A DNA stretch of 64,000 bases from SVEL01 sp017381055. Its GTDB lineage: Bacteria > Bacillota > Clostridia > Lachnospirales > Lachnospiraceae. The stretch lies in NCBI GenBank assembly GCA_036307185.1, contig JAXJYC010000040.1, positions 1 through 64,000 of the forward strand. Direction: 5' to 3'. A model generated the notes under the pieces. The model ran no database searches, was not told where the DNA came from, and saw only the letters and a program-made list of their open reading frames with translations. The position numbers were made by a program, and so were the translations under genes. This document shows, one piece after another, positions 27,690 through 35,667 of the stretch (positions within the stretch are counted from its first letter, which is position 1; each line of letters opens with the position of its first letter).

Positions 27690-27710
27690 TTCGATTGAAG
27701 AAAATAAAAA

Positions 27711-27742
27711 AATCCTTCAAAGATTTTCTTCTCTAAAGGATT
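27711..27742 (-). terminator. Terminator upstream of the pilin/VirB4 operon
   Basis: AATCCTT (27711-27717) and AAGGATT (27736-27742) form a stem, followed on the minus strand by a T-run. It separates the cargo transcript from the VirB4 operon. Confidence 0.65.
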
Positions 27743-27811
27743 TACGATTTAAGCTCTGTGGCTTAAGGTTTATGAAGTTGTATATTTTTTAGGTTTTTAT
27801 TCGTGTACCAT

Positions 27812-27846
27812 TCCTACCCCCGCCCCCGCCCATCTCCCCGGGGGAT
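27812..27846. other. GC-rich palindrome in an AT-rich gap
   Basis: A C-rich tract is followed by CATCTCCCCGGGGGATG, nearly perfectly palindromic around CCCCGGGG (27830-27846). It is out of character with the surroundings. No gene lies in 27743-27873. Confidence 0.4.
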
Positions 27847-27873
27847 GAATAAAACTTGAATTTGGGCAAAAAA

Positions 27874-27906
27874 AGAAAGCCTACCACAATTTGTGATAAG
27901 CTTTTC
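27874..27906 (-). terminator. Terminator of the cargo operon
   Basis: AAAGCCTACCACAA pairs with TTGTGATAAGCTTT with mismatches; TTTTTTT follows on the minus strand. It lies about 50 nt past the stop codon at 27953. Confidence 0.75.
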
Positions 27907-27952
27907 TATCTTCTACACCAAACACCACTCGCTATTCAAATCAATAAAAGCA

Positions 27953-28144
27953 TTACTTCTTAGGTTCAAATGGAAATAAAATACTTGTTTTCATTGCCAT
28001 CTTCTCAGCCTTTTCCTTTTGTTCTAGTAACTCTTTTCGCTCAATTTCTGTTAAAGCTGGATTTTCTAACGCCTTACAAATTTTATCATATATACGTGGT
28101 GGCGCATCATAATTAGCAAGTCCCTCTCTTATGTAATCTCTCAT
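27953..28144 (-). CDS. Hypothetical protein, 63 residues
   Basis: Not recognised. Soluble and helical: MRDYIREGLANYDAPPRIYD, then a Glu/Lys-rich helix and an FPFEPKK end. ATG at 28144 follows TAAGGGGG. Last gene of the CAT/MerR/GyrI cargo, just before the terminator. Confidence 0.6.
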   Translation of the reverse strand: MRDYIREGLANYDAPPRIYDKICKALENPALTEIERKELLEQKEKAEKMAMKTSILFPFEPKK

Positions 28145-28186
28145 ATAGTCCCCCTTAAATTATTATCTGATGTGCAAACTGAAATT

Positions 28187-28819
28187 TTACGCTTTTTTAA
28201 TCGGATGTCTAATGACAGTTTTCCATTTCTCTGGAGCAACCTTTCTTGCATCAGACATATAGATTTCGTGATGCAATCTCTCCTTGTTTATGTCATTAAC
28301 ATATCCATTCTGCTCTAAATACTCATCCATGAGTGCAACTGTTGCAGGTTCATCATCAAAAGAACCTAAGTGCATGATTTGAACACACAAACCTTCATCA
28401 ATCGTAAGATATTCTGCTGACGAACAATCCATTTTTTTCTTTTTGGTTGCGGTTTCTACTGCCCAATCGAAATTGTCTTTAGTCACGAAATCAGGCAAGC
28501 GAATAACAGAAATCCAGTTAAAAGCGGATTTGTTCGTATAATCCACGCCCTCAACATCATCTTGCCACCAAAATCCTTCAAGCGGTGGAACAACATACTC
28601 AAAGAATCCCTCAATTTTATAATCGGTCTTGTAGCTCATTTTTAATGTATATGCAACAGCATATAAAACACTAATCGCCTGCTGATATGCACCACCTACT
28701 TCATTCGGATTACCCTTACCTCTGACTGCAATATAATTAGCCTTCGGAACATTTACAATCTCTGGTTTATTCTTCGGCATATAAAACTCTTTATATTCTT
28801 TCTTAAAATCAAAAGCCAT
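28187..28819 (-). CDS. GyrI-like small-molecule-binding protein
   Basis: 210 residues of the GyrI-like family (SHV fold, as in AraC/MerR effector domains): KPEIVNVPKANYIAVRGKGN, then EGFFEYVVPPLEGFWW and MHLGSFDDEPATVALMDEYL. Such proteins bind or modify hydrophobic toxins or drugs. Encoded directly after a MerR regulator that has its own effector domain. ATG at 28819 follows AAGGGA. Confidence 0.82.
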   Translation of the reverse strand: MAFDFKKEYKEFYMPKNKPEIVNVPKANYIAVRGKGNPNEVGGAYQQAISVLYAVAYTLKMSYKTDYKIEGFFEYVVPPLEGFWWQDDVEGVDYTNKSAFNWISVIRLPDFVTKDNFDWAVETATKKKKMDCSSAEYLTIDEGLCVQIMHLGSFDDEPATVALMDEYLEQNGYVNDINKERLHHEIYMSDARKVAPEKWKTVIRHPIKKA

Positions 28820-28820
28820 C

Positions 28821-29621
28821 CTAATCATTCCCTTCAATCGGAAGCTGAATTTCTGTAAGCCAGTCTTCTACAGATTCTTTATTCCAGATTCCATCAATAT
28901 AACATTCCCTTGAAAGCCCTGTTACTTTATATCCATTCTCTTCTGCATATTTCATAATATATGCATATGCCTCGCCAATTTCATCGTAAGAACCCCTATG
29001 AAAAATACTAAGTACCTTTGTTGCAGGAAGCTCTCTAAACTTAATCCTGTCACTTTCTTTTCCAATCCGGTCCACAGCCTCATTATGTCGAATAAGAATA
29101 TCTGAATTCTTGTACTCTTCATCAAGATATTCACAAAATTCATATCCCGGTTCAACACACTTAATCTGCGGATTTAGTGTCATACATTCTTCTCCCAGTT
29201 CAGGAATCAATTTCATCATATCAGAAAATGCCTGCACCCTTACCTCCGTGTAATAAACAATTACTGATGGAACTTCTTTTACTGTCACTTGATACTTCAT
29301 TTCGTCTTCCTCCAAAATATGATTTATTATGGAAAGGCGTACATCAATATCTTCTTTTTGCTTTTTTAATATTTCAGTTTTCGCTGCAAGTATTAGTTTC
29401 AAATCAGCACCATTATGGATAGCTTTAATTTCTTCAATTGATAATCCCAATTGTCTATATGCCTTGATTCTGGCAGCATCCTCAAGCTGACTAGTTTCAT
29501 AAAACCGATAACTCGAACATTCATCTATTGATTTTGGCATTAAAAGGCCTTCTTTTTCGTAAAACCTTAAAGCTTTTATCGTAAGATGTGATAGTTTTGA
29601 AAACTCACCTATTTTAAGCAT
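28821..29621 (-). CDS. MerR-family multidrug-type regulator with effector domain
   Basis: 266 residues. Residues 1-70: MerR winged helix (MLKIGEFSKLSHLTIKALRF, YEKEGLL, QLGLSIEEIKAI). Residues 75-110: dimerisation coiled coil. Residues 120-266: GyrI/BmrR-like effector domain (VYYTEVRVQAF, ATKVLSIFHRGSYDEIGEAY). It would sense a drug and activate its operon. The operator at 29654-29684 lies just upstream. ATG at 29621 is about 10 nt after AGGAG. Confidence 0.88.
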   Translation of the reverse strand: MLKIGEFSKLSHLTIKALRFYEKEGLLMPKSIDECSSYRFYETSQLEDAARIKAYRQLGLSIEEIKAIHNGADLKLILAAKTEILKKQKEDIDVRLSIINHILEEDEMKYQVTVKEVPSVIVYYTEVRVQAFSDMMKLIPELGEECMTLNPQIKCVEPGYEFCEYLDEEYKNSDILIRHNEAVDRIGKESDRIKFRELPATKVLSIFHRGSYDEIGEAYAYIMKYAEENGYKVTGLSRECYIDGIWNKESVEDWLTEIQLPIEGND

Positions 29622-29653
29622 CCGATATTCTCTCCTTTCCATTTATATTTCAT

Positions 29654-29684
29654 ATTTTGAATTATCCCCTTAGGGGAGAGTCAA
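29654..29684 (-). promoter_or_regulatory. MerR-type promoter with dyad in the spacer
   Basis: Minus strand TTGACT (29684-29679), then the palindrome TCCCCTAAGGGGA (29677-29665), then an A/T-rich -10 about 19-20 nt downstream. A long spacer containing a CCCCTAAGGGG dyad is typical of BmrR/BltR/TipA-like operators. Confidence 0.78.
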
Positions 29685-29713
29685 TATAGAAAATAAATAC
29701 AATTCTAAGTTTC

Positions 29714-30337
29714 TTATTTCAAACTATTAATTTCCTTTTGTAAATTCGCCAAAAATCTACCTGCATGAGCGCCATCCATTTGCGTATGGTGAAACTGAAA
29801 GGAAAGTGTAAGATAATACTTAAACCATTTCTTTTTGTATCTGCCCCAAATGATAAATGGATTATTAAAAATACCGCTGTTCATACCCACAGCACCATCA
29901 ATTTCTGTATCTATAATTGCCGATGTCCCTATTACCATACTATCGTTTGACAAATCTCTATCTTGACAGTTTTCAGCAACCCACGAAGTATATTCTAAAT
30001 ATCCCTTATTGTATTTATTTAAATCTTCCTCATATAAAATGTCACAAGAGCTTACTTCGCCATCTCTATTTTTCACAATTGTATTAACTGCAATCGTATC
30101 ATACTGTATAAGTTTATCACCAACAGGAAGTATGTAAAACTCTTTTACATTCACAGCAGCTTTTCCAATACAATAATCTAAAAGCATATTAAACTTCATA
30201 CGTTTTCTTTTACTAACTTTAATAAGATTTGTTACATCCAAAGTCTTAAAAAAAGTTACCATTGGATTTGGAGCTTTCATCCAAAGTTCGTATGCCATAG
30301 CTCTTGTTGTATCTTTTGGTTGAATTTCTTTTGCCAT
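29714..30337 (-). CDS. Chloramphenicol acetyltransferase-like protein (CatA family)
   Basis: 207 residues with the CAT trimer fold features: FQFHHTQMDGAHAGRFL (catalytic His-His-x3-Asp-Gly) near 187-203 and YTSWVAEN / GTSAIIDTEIDGAVG earlier. CAT transfers acetyl from acetyl-CoA to chloramphenicol. The protein is close to the usual 213-220 residues but the sequence is divergent, so the substrate may differ. It lies upstream of the MerR operon. Confidence 0.8.
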   Translation of the reverse strand: MAKEIQPKDTTRAMAYELWMKAPNPMVTFFKTLDVTNLIKVSKRKRMKFNMLLDYCIGKAAVNVKEFYILPVGDKLIQYDTIAVNTIVKNRDGEVSSCDILYEEDLNKYNKGYLEYTSWVAENCQDRDLSNDSMVIGTSAIIDTEIDGAVGMNSGIFNNPFIIWGRYKKKWFKYYLTLSFQFHHTQMDGAHAGRFLANLQKEINSLK

Positions 30338-30368
30338 TATATCTCTCCATAAAATTCAAATTTTCCTC

Positions 30369-30737
30369 TTATTTCTCTTCCTTTTCTTTGCGAAGAATAT
30401 CAGCTATTTTCAATATCAAATCAGCCATGACATCTCCACAGTTTCTGCACTTTAACAATTCCTTTCTACTAACACTCATAATTGCTTCTGCAGAATTAAG
30501 TTTGTTTCTTTCAAGTACATGCACTGTTTTTGTAATCATTTCTTCACTATCTGTTAGAGACACAAGTAACTGATAATATCTCTCATCTTTTAACTCTTCT
30601 TTTATCTTCCCTCTATTGTAGATAGTCTTTACACAAGTAACAGTCATACCATATTTTTCCGATAATTTTGTATATGGTGCTCCTGCTTCTTTTGCTTCAA
30701 ATATTTCTCTGTTTCTGTCTTTCTTTGCCTCTGCCAT
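30369..30737 (-). CDS. RNA polymerase alpha-CTD/helix-turn-helix-like protein
   Basis: 122 residues. Residues 5-45 resemble a helix-turn-helix (AKEAGAPYTKLSEKYGMTVT type pattern: EAKEAGAPYTKLSEKYGM), and residues 75-115 (LNSAEAIMSVSRKELLKCRN, DVMADLILKIADIL) resemble the helix-hairpin-helix of the alpha subunit C-terminal domain. It may bind DNA and act as a local regulator. ATG at 30737 follows AAGGGAGG. Confidence 0.6.
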   Translation of the reverse strand: MAEAKKDRNREIFEAKEAGAPYTKLSEKYGMTVTCVKTIYNRGKIKEELKDERYYQLLVSLTDSEEMITKTVHVLERNKLNSAEAIMSVSRKELLKCRNCGDVMADLILKIADILRKEKEEK

Positions 30738-30824
30738 AACTGCCTCCCTAAGATGATGCTTTAATTATACTACTAAAGTACTAAAATTCATAGCAGATTC
30801 ATTCTTATCCATAAATACAAAAAC

Positions 30825-30855
30825 GGTCTACCGGAGAAACTGGTGTCGGTAGACC
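30825..30855 (-). terminator. Terminator after the adhesin gene
   Basis: GGTCTACCG (30825-30833) pairs perfectly with CGGTAGACC (30847-30855); TTTTTG follows on the minus strand. Confidence 0.88.
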
Positions 30856-30941
30856 ATCCTTTGTTATATATGCGCAGCTACCACACAAATGATAGCTGTT
30901 GGAAATATATCATTAATCTTTCAGAAAATCAAATTAATTAT

Positions 30942-32630
30942 TTACTCATATGAATTTCTCTCAATGCTTGTATGAAACCACGTTAGCATACTCTGTTGAC
31001 TTACAAGTTTCTTCTGAGTTGTATTCCCTGCAAAATCCCTTACAACGATCAGATAATACAATACATCTTTTTCACTTTCCGGCATTTCATAATATACATC
31101 AAAATAGGAATTGGTATCTGATGTTGTAAATGTCTTTTTAACTTTATCACCATACAACACAACTCTCCCACTCTTATAGTACTTATATACAATTATACTC
31201 TTAAGGCCCGATGTCACATTCGGATTATTACTGCTTCGGCTTGCAGCATCATCTATATGCTGATTAATAATATTATCCTGACAATATCCCGACACTGTAG
31301 TTCCATCCGGCTTAACATATACTATTTCTGTACCATCCATACCCGGTGCTGTTTTGTCGAATTTTGTCGTTATGGTTATACTTGTTTCCCATCCAACATT
31401 ATCCTTCGCTACAATCGTCCAAGTATATATACCCTCATACTTATCCTCTAAAGTGTAGCTTGCAGAATTTGTACCACTCCCTACAATATTTCCATTTTTA
31501 TCTTTGATTACAACACTTGCAAGTCCAGAACCGTTATAAGTCGTTCCGCTAAGATAATCTGTTGCTGTTACACTGATAACCGGAGCTGTTTTAGTCCATT
31601 CCGTAACAGTATTACTTGCTCCACTTATGACAGGCTTTGTATGGTCTAAATACACCAGTGATGAATTTTTCGTAGTCTTATTTCCTGCCACATCAGTAAT
31701 CACTACTTGATATAGATACACACCTTCTGTCTCTTGTGTATATGTCTTTGTAACTTCACTTTTAGAGTTAATAGATGTCCAACTTTTAATATCGCTCCAA
31801 GTGCCTGTCACATATGAATATCTCTTGAGAACAATAGATGATATACCACTTCCTTCATCTTTTGCCTTAATTGTTACTGTACCCTTTCCACTACTCCATG
31901 AATTTGGTGTAGCACTAAATGTACTGCAACTTGGAGCCGTTTCATCTTTCCAATATGCTGTCATTGTTACAGTACCACCATCTTGGTCGTGAGTGTAACT
32001 ACCACCAGGATTATATGTTCCGCCAATACTTGCCGTCCAATACTTAAAGGTATATCCAGTACGTGTTGGCTTTGTCGATGAAAGCGTAAGTGTTACTCCT
32101 TGATTCTTCGTCTGATTGCCCGGTGCTCCACTTCCTCCATTTGCATTATATGTTACAGTATGCTTTTGTGGACGAATCTTTACTGCAGAAATGTATGTCA
32201 GATAACCACCATCATATTTCCACACACCATTACCTTTATCATAATATCCCAACTGTCCCAGTTTAGCTTTAGCATCTGCAACTGATAGATTATAACCACC
32301 TGCAGCATTCATAGCTTCTATCGCACTCTCCAAGGAACTGCCAAGATGTGGATTTTTCGTATGCAACGTCAAATTATCATCTGGACTTGTAAATGTATAT
32401 GTTGTACCGCCAAAACTGCTTACCGCTTTAGTCGTGTCTACCCTTAATACAATTGCATCCAAATCAGCACGATATATATACGAAAATGTATATACATTCG
32501 TTCCACCTATATCCCCTTGCCCCGTGCCGCCTACATCACCAATAGAATCTGCATAGACTGTTATTGCACTTCCTGCAGATATGCACAAAATAACTAATAA
32601 ACAAAGCCAAATCCTTTTGAACTTACTCAT
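30942..32630 (-). CDS. Secreted multi-domain adhesin (InlB B-repeat, Ig-like)
   Basis: 562 residues from ATG at 32630 (after GGGAGGTG; overlaps the previous stop). Signal peptide (MSKFKRIWLCLLVILCISAG, cut near AITVYA). Residues about 155-225 form a Listeria-Bacteroides/InlB B-repeat (HTVTYNANGGSGAPGNQT, PTRTGYTFKYWT). Ig-like beta domains follow, with VTDVAGNKTT, VVAKDNVGWETS and VVRDFAGNTT turns. There is no LPXTG anchor or C-terminal helix, so it may attach to the pilus or another surface protein. Encoded next to the prepilin peptidase and TadA copy, likely aiding mating contact. Confidence 0.82.
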   Translation of the reverse strand: MSKFKRIWLCLLVILCISAGSAITVYADSIGDVGGTGQGDIGGTNVYTFSYIYRADLDAIVLRVDTTKAVSSFGGTTYTFTSPDDNLTLHTKNPHLGSSLESAIEAMNAAGGYNLSVADAKAKLGQLGYYDKGNGVWKYDGGYLTYISAVKIRPQKHTVTYNANGGSGAPGNQTKNQGVTLTLSSTKPTRTGYTFKYWTASIGGTYNPGGSYTHDQDGGTVTMTAYWKDETAPSCSTFSATPNSWSSGKGTVTIKAKDEGSGISSIVLKRYSYVTGTWSDIKSWTSINSKSEVTKTYTQETEGVYLYQVVITDVAGNKTTKNSSLVYLDHTKPVISGASNTVTEWTKTAPVISVTATDYLSGTTYNGSGLASVVIKDKNGNIVGSGTNSASYTLEDKYEGIYTWTIVAKDNVGWETSITITTKFDKTAPGMDGTEIVYVKPDGTTVSGYCQDNIINQHIDDAASRSSNNPNVTSGLKSIIVYKYYKSGRVVLYGDKVKKTFTTSDTNSYFDVYYEMPESEKDVLYYLIVVRDFAGNTTQKKLVSQQSMLTWFHTSIERNSYE

Positions 32631-33363
32631 CTGCATCCACCTCCCATTCATTTACAGAAACCTGCAGATATAACGTCTTTGTTACTACCTCATTGCCACA
32701 TCTAAACTTTACTGTAGCAAGAAAACTATCCGGAACATCCACATCACTTTTTAATGTAGTCATTTCATAATGCACACGCTGTTCTAAAATCTCATCATAT
32801 TCTTCGGAAAGCATAAGGTCTATGATGCTACAGTCCTCATTTAAAACATAGATTTCTCGCCCAGTTGTCTCATAACTTTTCGCATCAAATGTGGCGTTCT
32901 GAATATCAGCATCTATACCATTTGCTGTGAGCAACTTTTGATATAATTCCCACACATCTTCTTGTCTGTATTCAAAACCAAACGCATCTACAAAAGACAT
33001 CGTTCCAATCTTACTATCATCAAAACCCTCATCTGCAATGGCTAACGCATAATCACATACAATCGGTGCATTTCCTCCAACTCCAAACTCTGCTACCAAA
33101 TATGTATCATAATTTGTTATATATGCACCTTCATTATTTTCCCTAATCACACGTTCAACTTTTTCAATTGTGATATGGTCTGCCTCTTTTAATGCTTCAA
33201 TTGCCTTATCTGAAATAGGCTTATTCATTTCAACCATAACCTCCACCCCATTTCCCTCTGTACTATTTGGTTTAGAAAATCCTTTCTTATTCATCACAAG
33301 CATACACACTATAAATGCTACCGTTACTGCAAATACAATTGCTATCATCTGATATTTATTCAT
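32623..33363 (-). CDS. Membrane-anchored extracellular protein
   Basis: 246 residues. N-terminal membrane helix (MIAIVFAVTVAFIVCMLVMN, about 5-24) then a soluble alpha/beta outside domain, not recognised. ATG at 33363 is 8-9 nt after AGGAGG and preferred over the longer frame. The stop overlaps the adhesin start, so they are coupled. Probably a pilus or adhesin accessory. Confidence 0.65.
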   Translation of the reverse strand: MNKYQMIAIVFAVTVAFIVCMLVMNKKGFSKPNSTEGNGVEVMVEMNKPISDKAIEALKEADHITIEKVERVIRENNEGAYITNYDTYLVAEFGVGGNAPIVCDYALAIADEGFDDSKIGTMSFVDAFGFEYRQEDVWELYQKLLTANGIDADIQNATFDAKSYETTGREIYVLNEDCSIIDLMLSEEYDEILEQRVHYEMTTLKSDVDVPDSFLATVKFRCGNEVVTKTLYLQVSVNEWEVDADE

Positions 33364-33376
33364 GGTAAAAATCCTC

Positions 33377-35182
33377 CTACTCTGTAAATTCAATCATTGT
33401 CTTTCTAATTTTCTCTTCATAAAATTCAATCAATTCCCCTTGTGTTCCCTGATTCAATTTCTTAATGCGTTTCATCTGTTCTGTGAGCACTGCAACAGAA
33501 AGCGACCCATTCTTTGAGGAATACAAAAATACATCCTTGCCATTGATATATAGTCCAATCTTTTTTATGAAAGCTTCCCTATTCAGATAGTCATAAACAG
33601 CTCTCTTTACATTGGCTACAGTAAACAACGCCTCATCCACAATGACACGTTCCTTATTTTGAAACTGTATCTTTATCTGAATATGTGACAAGTCATCTGC
33701 AGTAATAATCACTCCATCGTTATAGTCCTCTGCCATAAATCCAATTGCCGGGTCAACACTCTCCGGAGTAATATCTATAAACCCACTCATTCTGGTAGGC
33801 TGCATTCTCATATGAACAGCTTCTACCTCATTCTTTGCAATGCTTTCCACTTTACCATTCTCTTCAAACAACTTTTCATCTGAAAAATAACGGATTCTTT
33901 GTATCAAATCCTGCAACATATCCTTTGCCCTTTTCTCAACAATATGGTGTGACATTAAAAGTTCTAAATCATCCACATAATTTCTGCTTTTCTCTTCCAT
34001 AATGTTTTTCACTATCTGACGCTTTTCGTCAGAATACGACAATCCATAACACTCCATATAAGAAGTGTATGTATCTGCAAGTGTGAGAGCTCTATAATAA
34101 TCCCTTCTAAACTTTTCTTCTAAGTCGAACATTGTCATAATCAGTCGATTATAATACTGCTTAAAATTCATATATTCCATAACAGTAAGCGTCACACCAA
34201 TATTCTTCTCAAAAGCATGGGATATAAAGTTAAAATACATCTGCAGCGATTTCTTCTCATCCTTGGTAAATGGTTTAAGGTCATACTCACCGGACAATAA
34301 ATCTTCCGTCATAAATTGCAAAAATTCATCTGTTACCTGTGTTAATTCCACAAGAGACATATCCCCATTATGATAAGTTCCTTTATCGACATTTTTCGAC
34401 ATTCCAAAGAACACATTATTTTTTCTCTTAAGGATGCTATACGTTGGAATGTCCTTACACACATAACACTCCGTATACGATAAGCTCTTATCATAAAATG
34501 GAATCTCCACACACATAGTACGTGCATTTTTCTTTTCCTCTTCCTTAAGACGTTCTTCTACCTCTCTTTGATTCTTTCGAGCTGACAGCATCCCTTCTAA
34601 GGAAAAAGGGCTTCCTTTTCTCTGTACCGCCGACTTGTCTTCTTCCCTTGGCTTTTCCTCTTTTGACTTTTGCTCTTTGGATTCAACTTTCATATAGAGT
34701 TCAGGTTCCTTTTCCATACGTTTGTTAAGTTCCTTTATCTCTTCATCAAAGGCTTCTAAAAATGCTTCATTCTTCTTAAGTGTTCTCTCTATCTGTTCCT
34801 TTTGATAAGCGTCTGCTGTCATTGCATTTACCTTTGACAGATGAATGATGTTATCAATCTTTACCCTCTGATTCTTAAACTCCTTATCAAGTTCTCTAAT
34901 ATGTCTAGGCTCAAAATCAATAACTTTTGCCTCCACTAAAACCTTAATCTTCACATACGCAACCACGCTCTGACACAAATCATTTTTTGTTACTCCACTT
35001 GTGCAAGTGAATATCTCATTAAAAAGAACCAATGCATTTTTTAGATCACTTGCATCCATTCGTCTCTGCAAAATCAAAAGCGTATCACTATTCTTCATCC
35101 GAAATGTCTCACCCGGCAAAACATTCATCACACCTGCCATCTCTGATAAAAGTTTCTCTATAATCATTACTTCATCATTCAT
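33377..35182 (-). CDS. Hypothetical protein, 601 residues
   Basis: Not recognised. Soluble. Residues about 95-165 form a coiled coil; a Lys/Glu/Ser linker (about 165-225) follows; residues 225-420 are helical with paired cysteines (YTECYVCKDIP); the C-terminal part contains DITPESVDPAIGFMAEDYND. It lies between the prepilin peptidase and the membrane-anchored protein. Its start overlaps the peptidase end by one base. Likely part of the pilus or relaxosome module. Confidence 0.65.
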   Translation of the reverse strand: MNDEVMIIEKLLSEMAGVMNVLPGETFRMKNSDTLLILQRRMDASDLKNALVLFNEIFTCTSGVTKNDLCQSVVAYVKIKVLVEAKVIDFEPRHIRELDKEFKNQRVKIDNIIHLSKVNAMTADAYQKEQIERTLKKNEAFLEAFDEEIKELNKRMEKEPELYMKVESKEQKSKEEKPREEDKSAVQRKGSPFSLEGMLSARKNQREVEERLKEEEKKNARTMCVEIPFYDKSLSYTECYVCKDIPTYSILKRKNNVFFGMSKNVDKGTYHNGDMSLVELTQVTDEFLQFMTEDLLSGEYDLKPFTKDEKKSLQMYFNFISHAFEKNIGVTLTVMEYMNFKQYYNRLIMTMFDLEEKFRRDYYRALTLADTYTSYMECYGLSYSDEKRQIVKNIMEEKSRNYVDDLELLMSHHIVEKRAKDMLQDLIQRIRYFSDEKLFEENGKVESIAKNEVEAVHMRMQPTRMSGFIDITPESVDPAIGFMAEDYNDGVIITADDLSHIQIKIQFQNKERVIVDEALFTVANVKRAVYDYLNREAFIKKIGLYINGKDVFLYSSKNGSLSVAVLTEQMKRIKKLNQGTQGELIEFYEEKIRKTMIEFTE

Positions 35183-35667
35183 TAGAAAATCCTCCCTACC
35201 ATTCCTACTAGAAGAATCACTACAGTTACAAATGCAAAGCCCGGTACAACTGCAACCTTTGACTTAAGACTAAGCTTTTCTTTCTTTAACTTGCTCTCAA
35301 TACATCCAAAAATGATTGCAGCGGCCATTACTCCGATAATGGCGATGCACTCCAAAAATAAAATGCTCCATCCACTTGTTGGTCCTACTATCGCAAGCAG
35401 CACATTACTAAGCAGTAAAAAAACATCACTATCTCCTGCTCCCCATATCTTCATACGATTAAACAAAAACCATGCCGAAGCATTAAATAATGCAAAACAC
35501 ACTAAAAATTGCCATGTATGTTCCCCTGTGCTAAACAGATATGAGAGCCAAGATAACGAAAGCATTATCCCGGGAAACGTATATATCTTTCGCTCCTTCA
35601 AATCCATACGTGCTGACAACACCAAATAAATAATTGTCACCACTGCTAAAATCATAAATAAATACAT
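35182..35667 (-). CDS. Prepilin peptidase, A24/TadV type
   Basis: 161 residues, polytopic, with the two aspartates of A24 peptidases: ARMDLKERKI near residue 22 and GAGDSDVFL (GxGD) near residue 76. It cuts pilin leader peptides at the inner membrane. Candidate substrates with a shared KKEA motif are encoded at 27378, 12438 and 11872, far away in other operons. Follows the second TadA-like gene. Confidence 0.85.
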   Translation of the reverse strand: MYLFMILAVVTIIYLVLSARMDLKERKIYTFPGIMLSLSWLSYLFSTGEHTWQFLVCFALFNASAWFLFNRMKIWGAGDSDVFLLLSNVLLAIVGPTSGWSILFLECIAIIGVMAAAIIFGCIESKLKKEKLSLKSKVAVVPGFAFVTVVILLVGMVGRIF

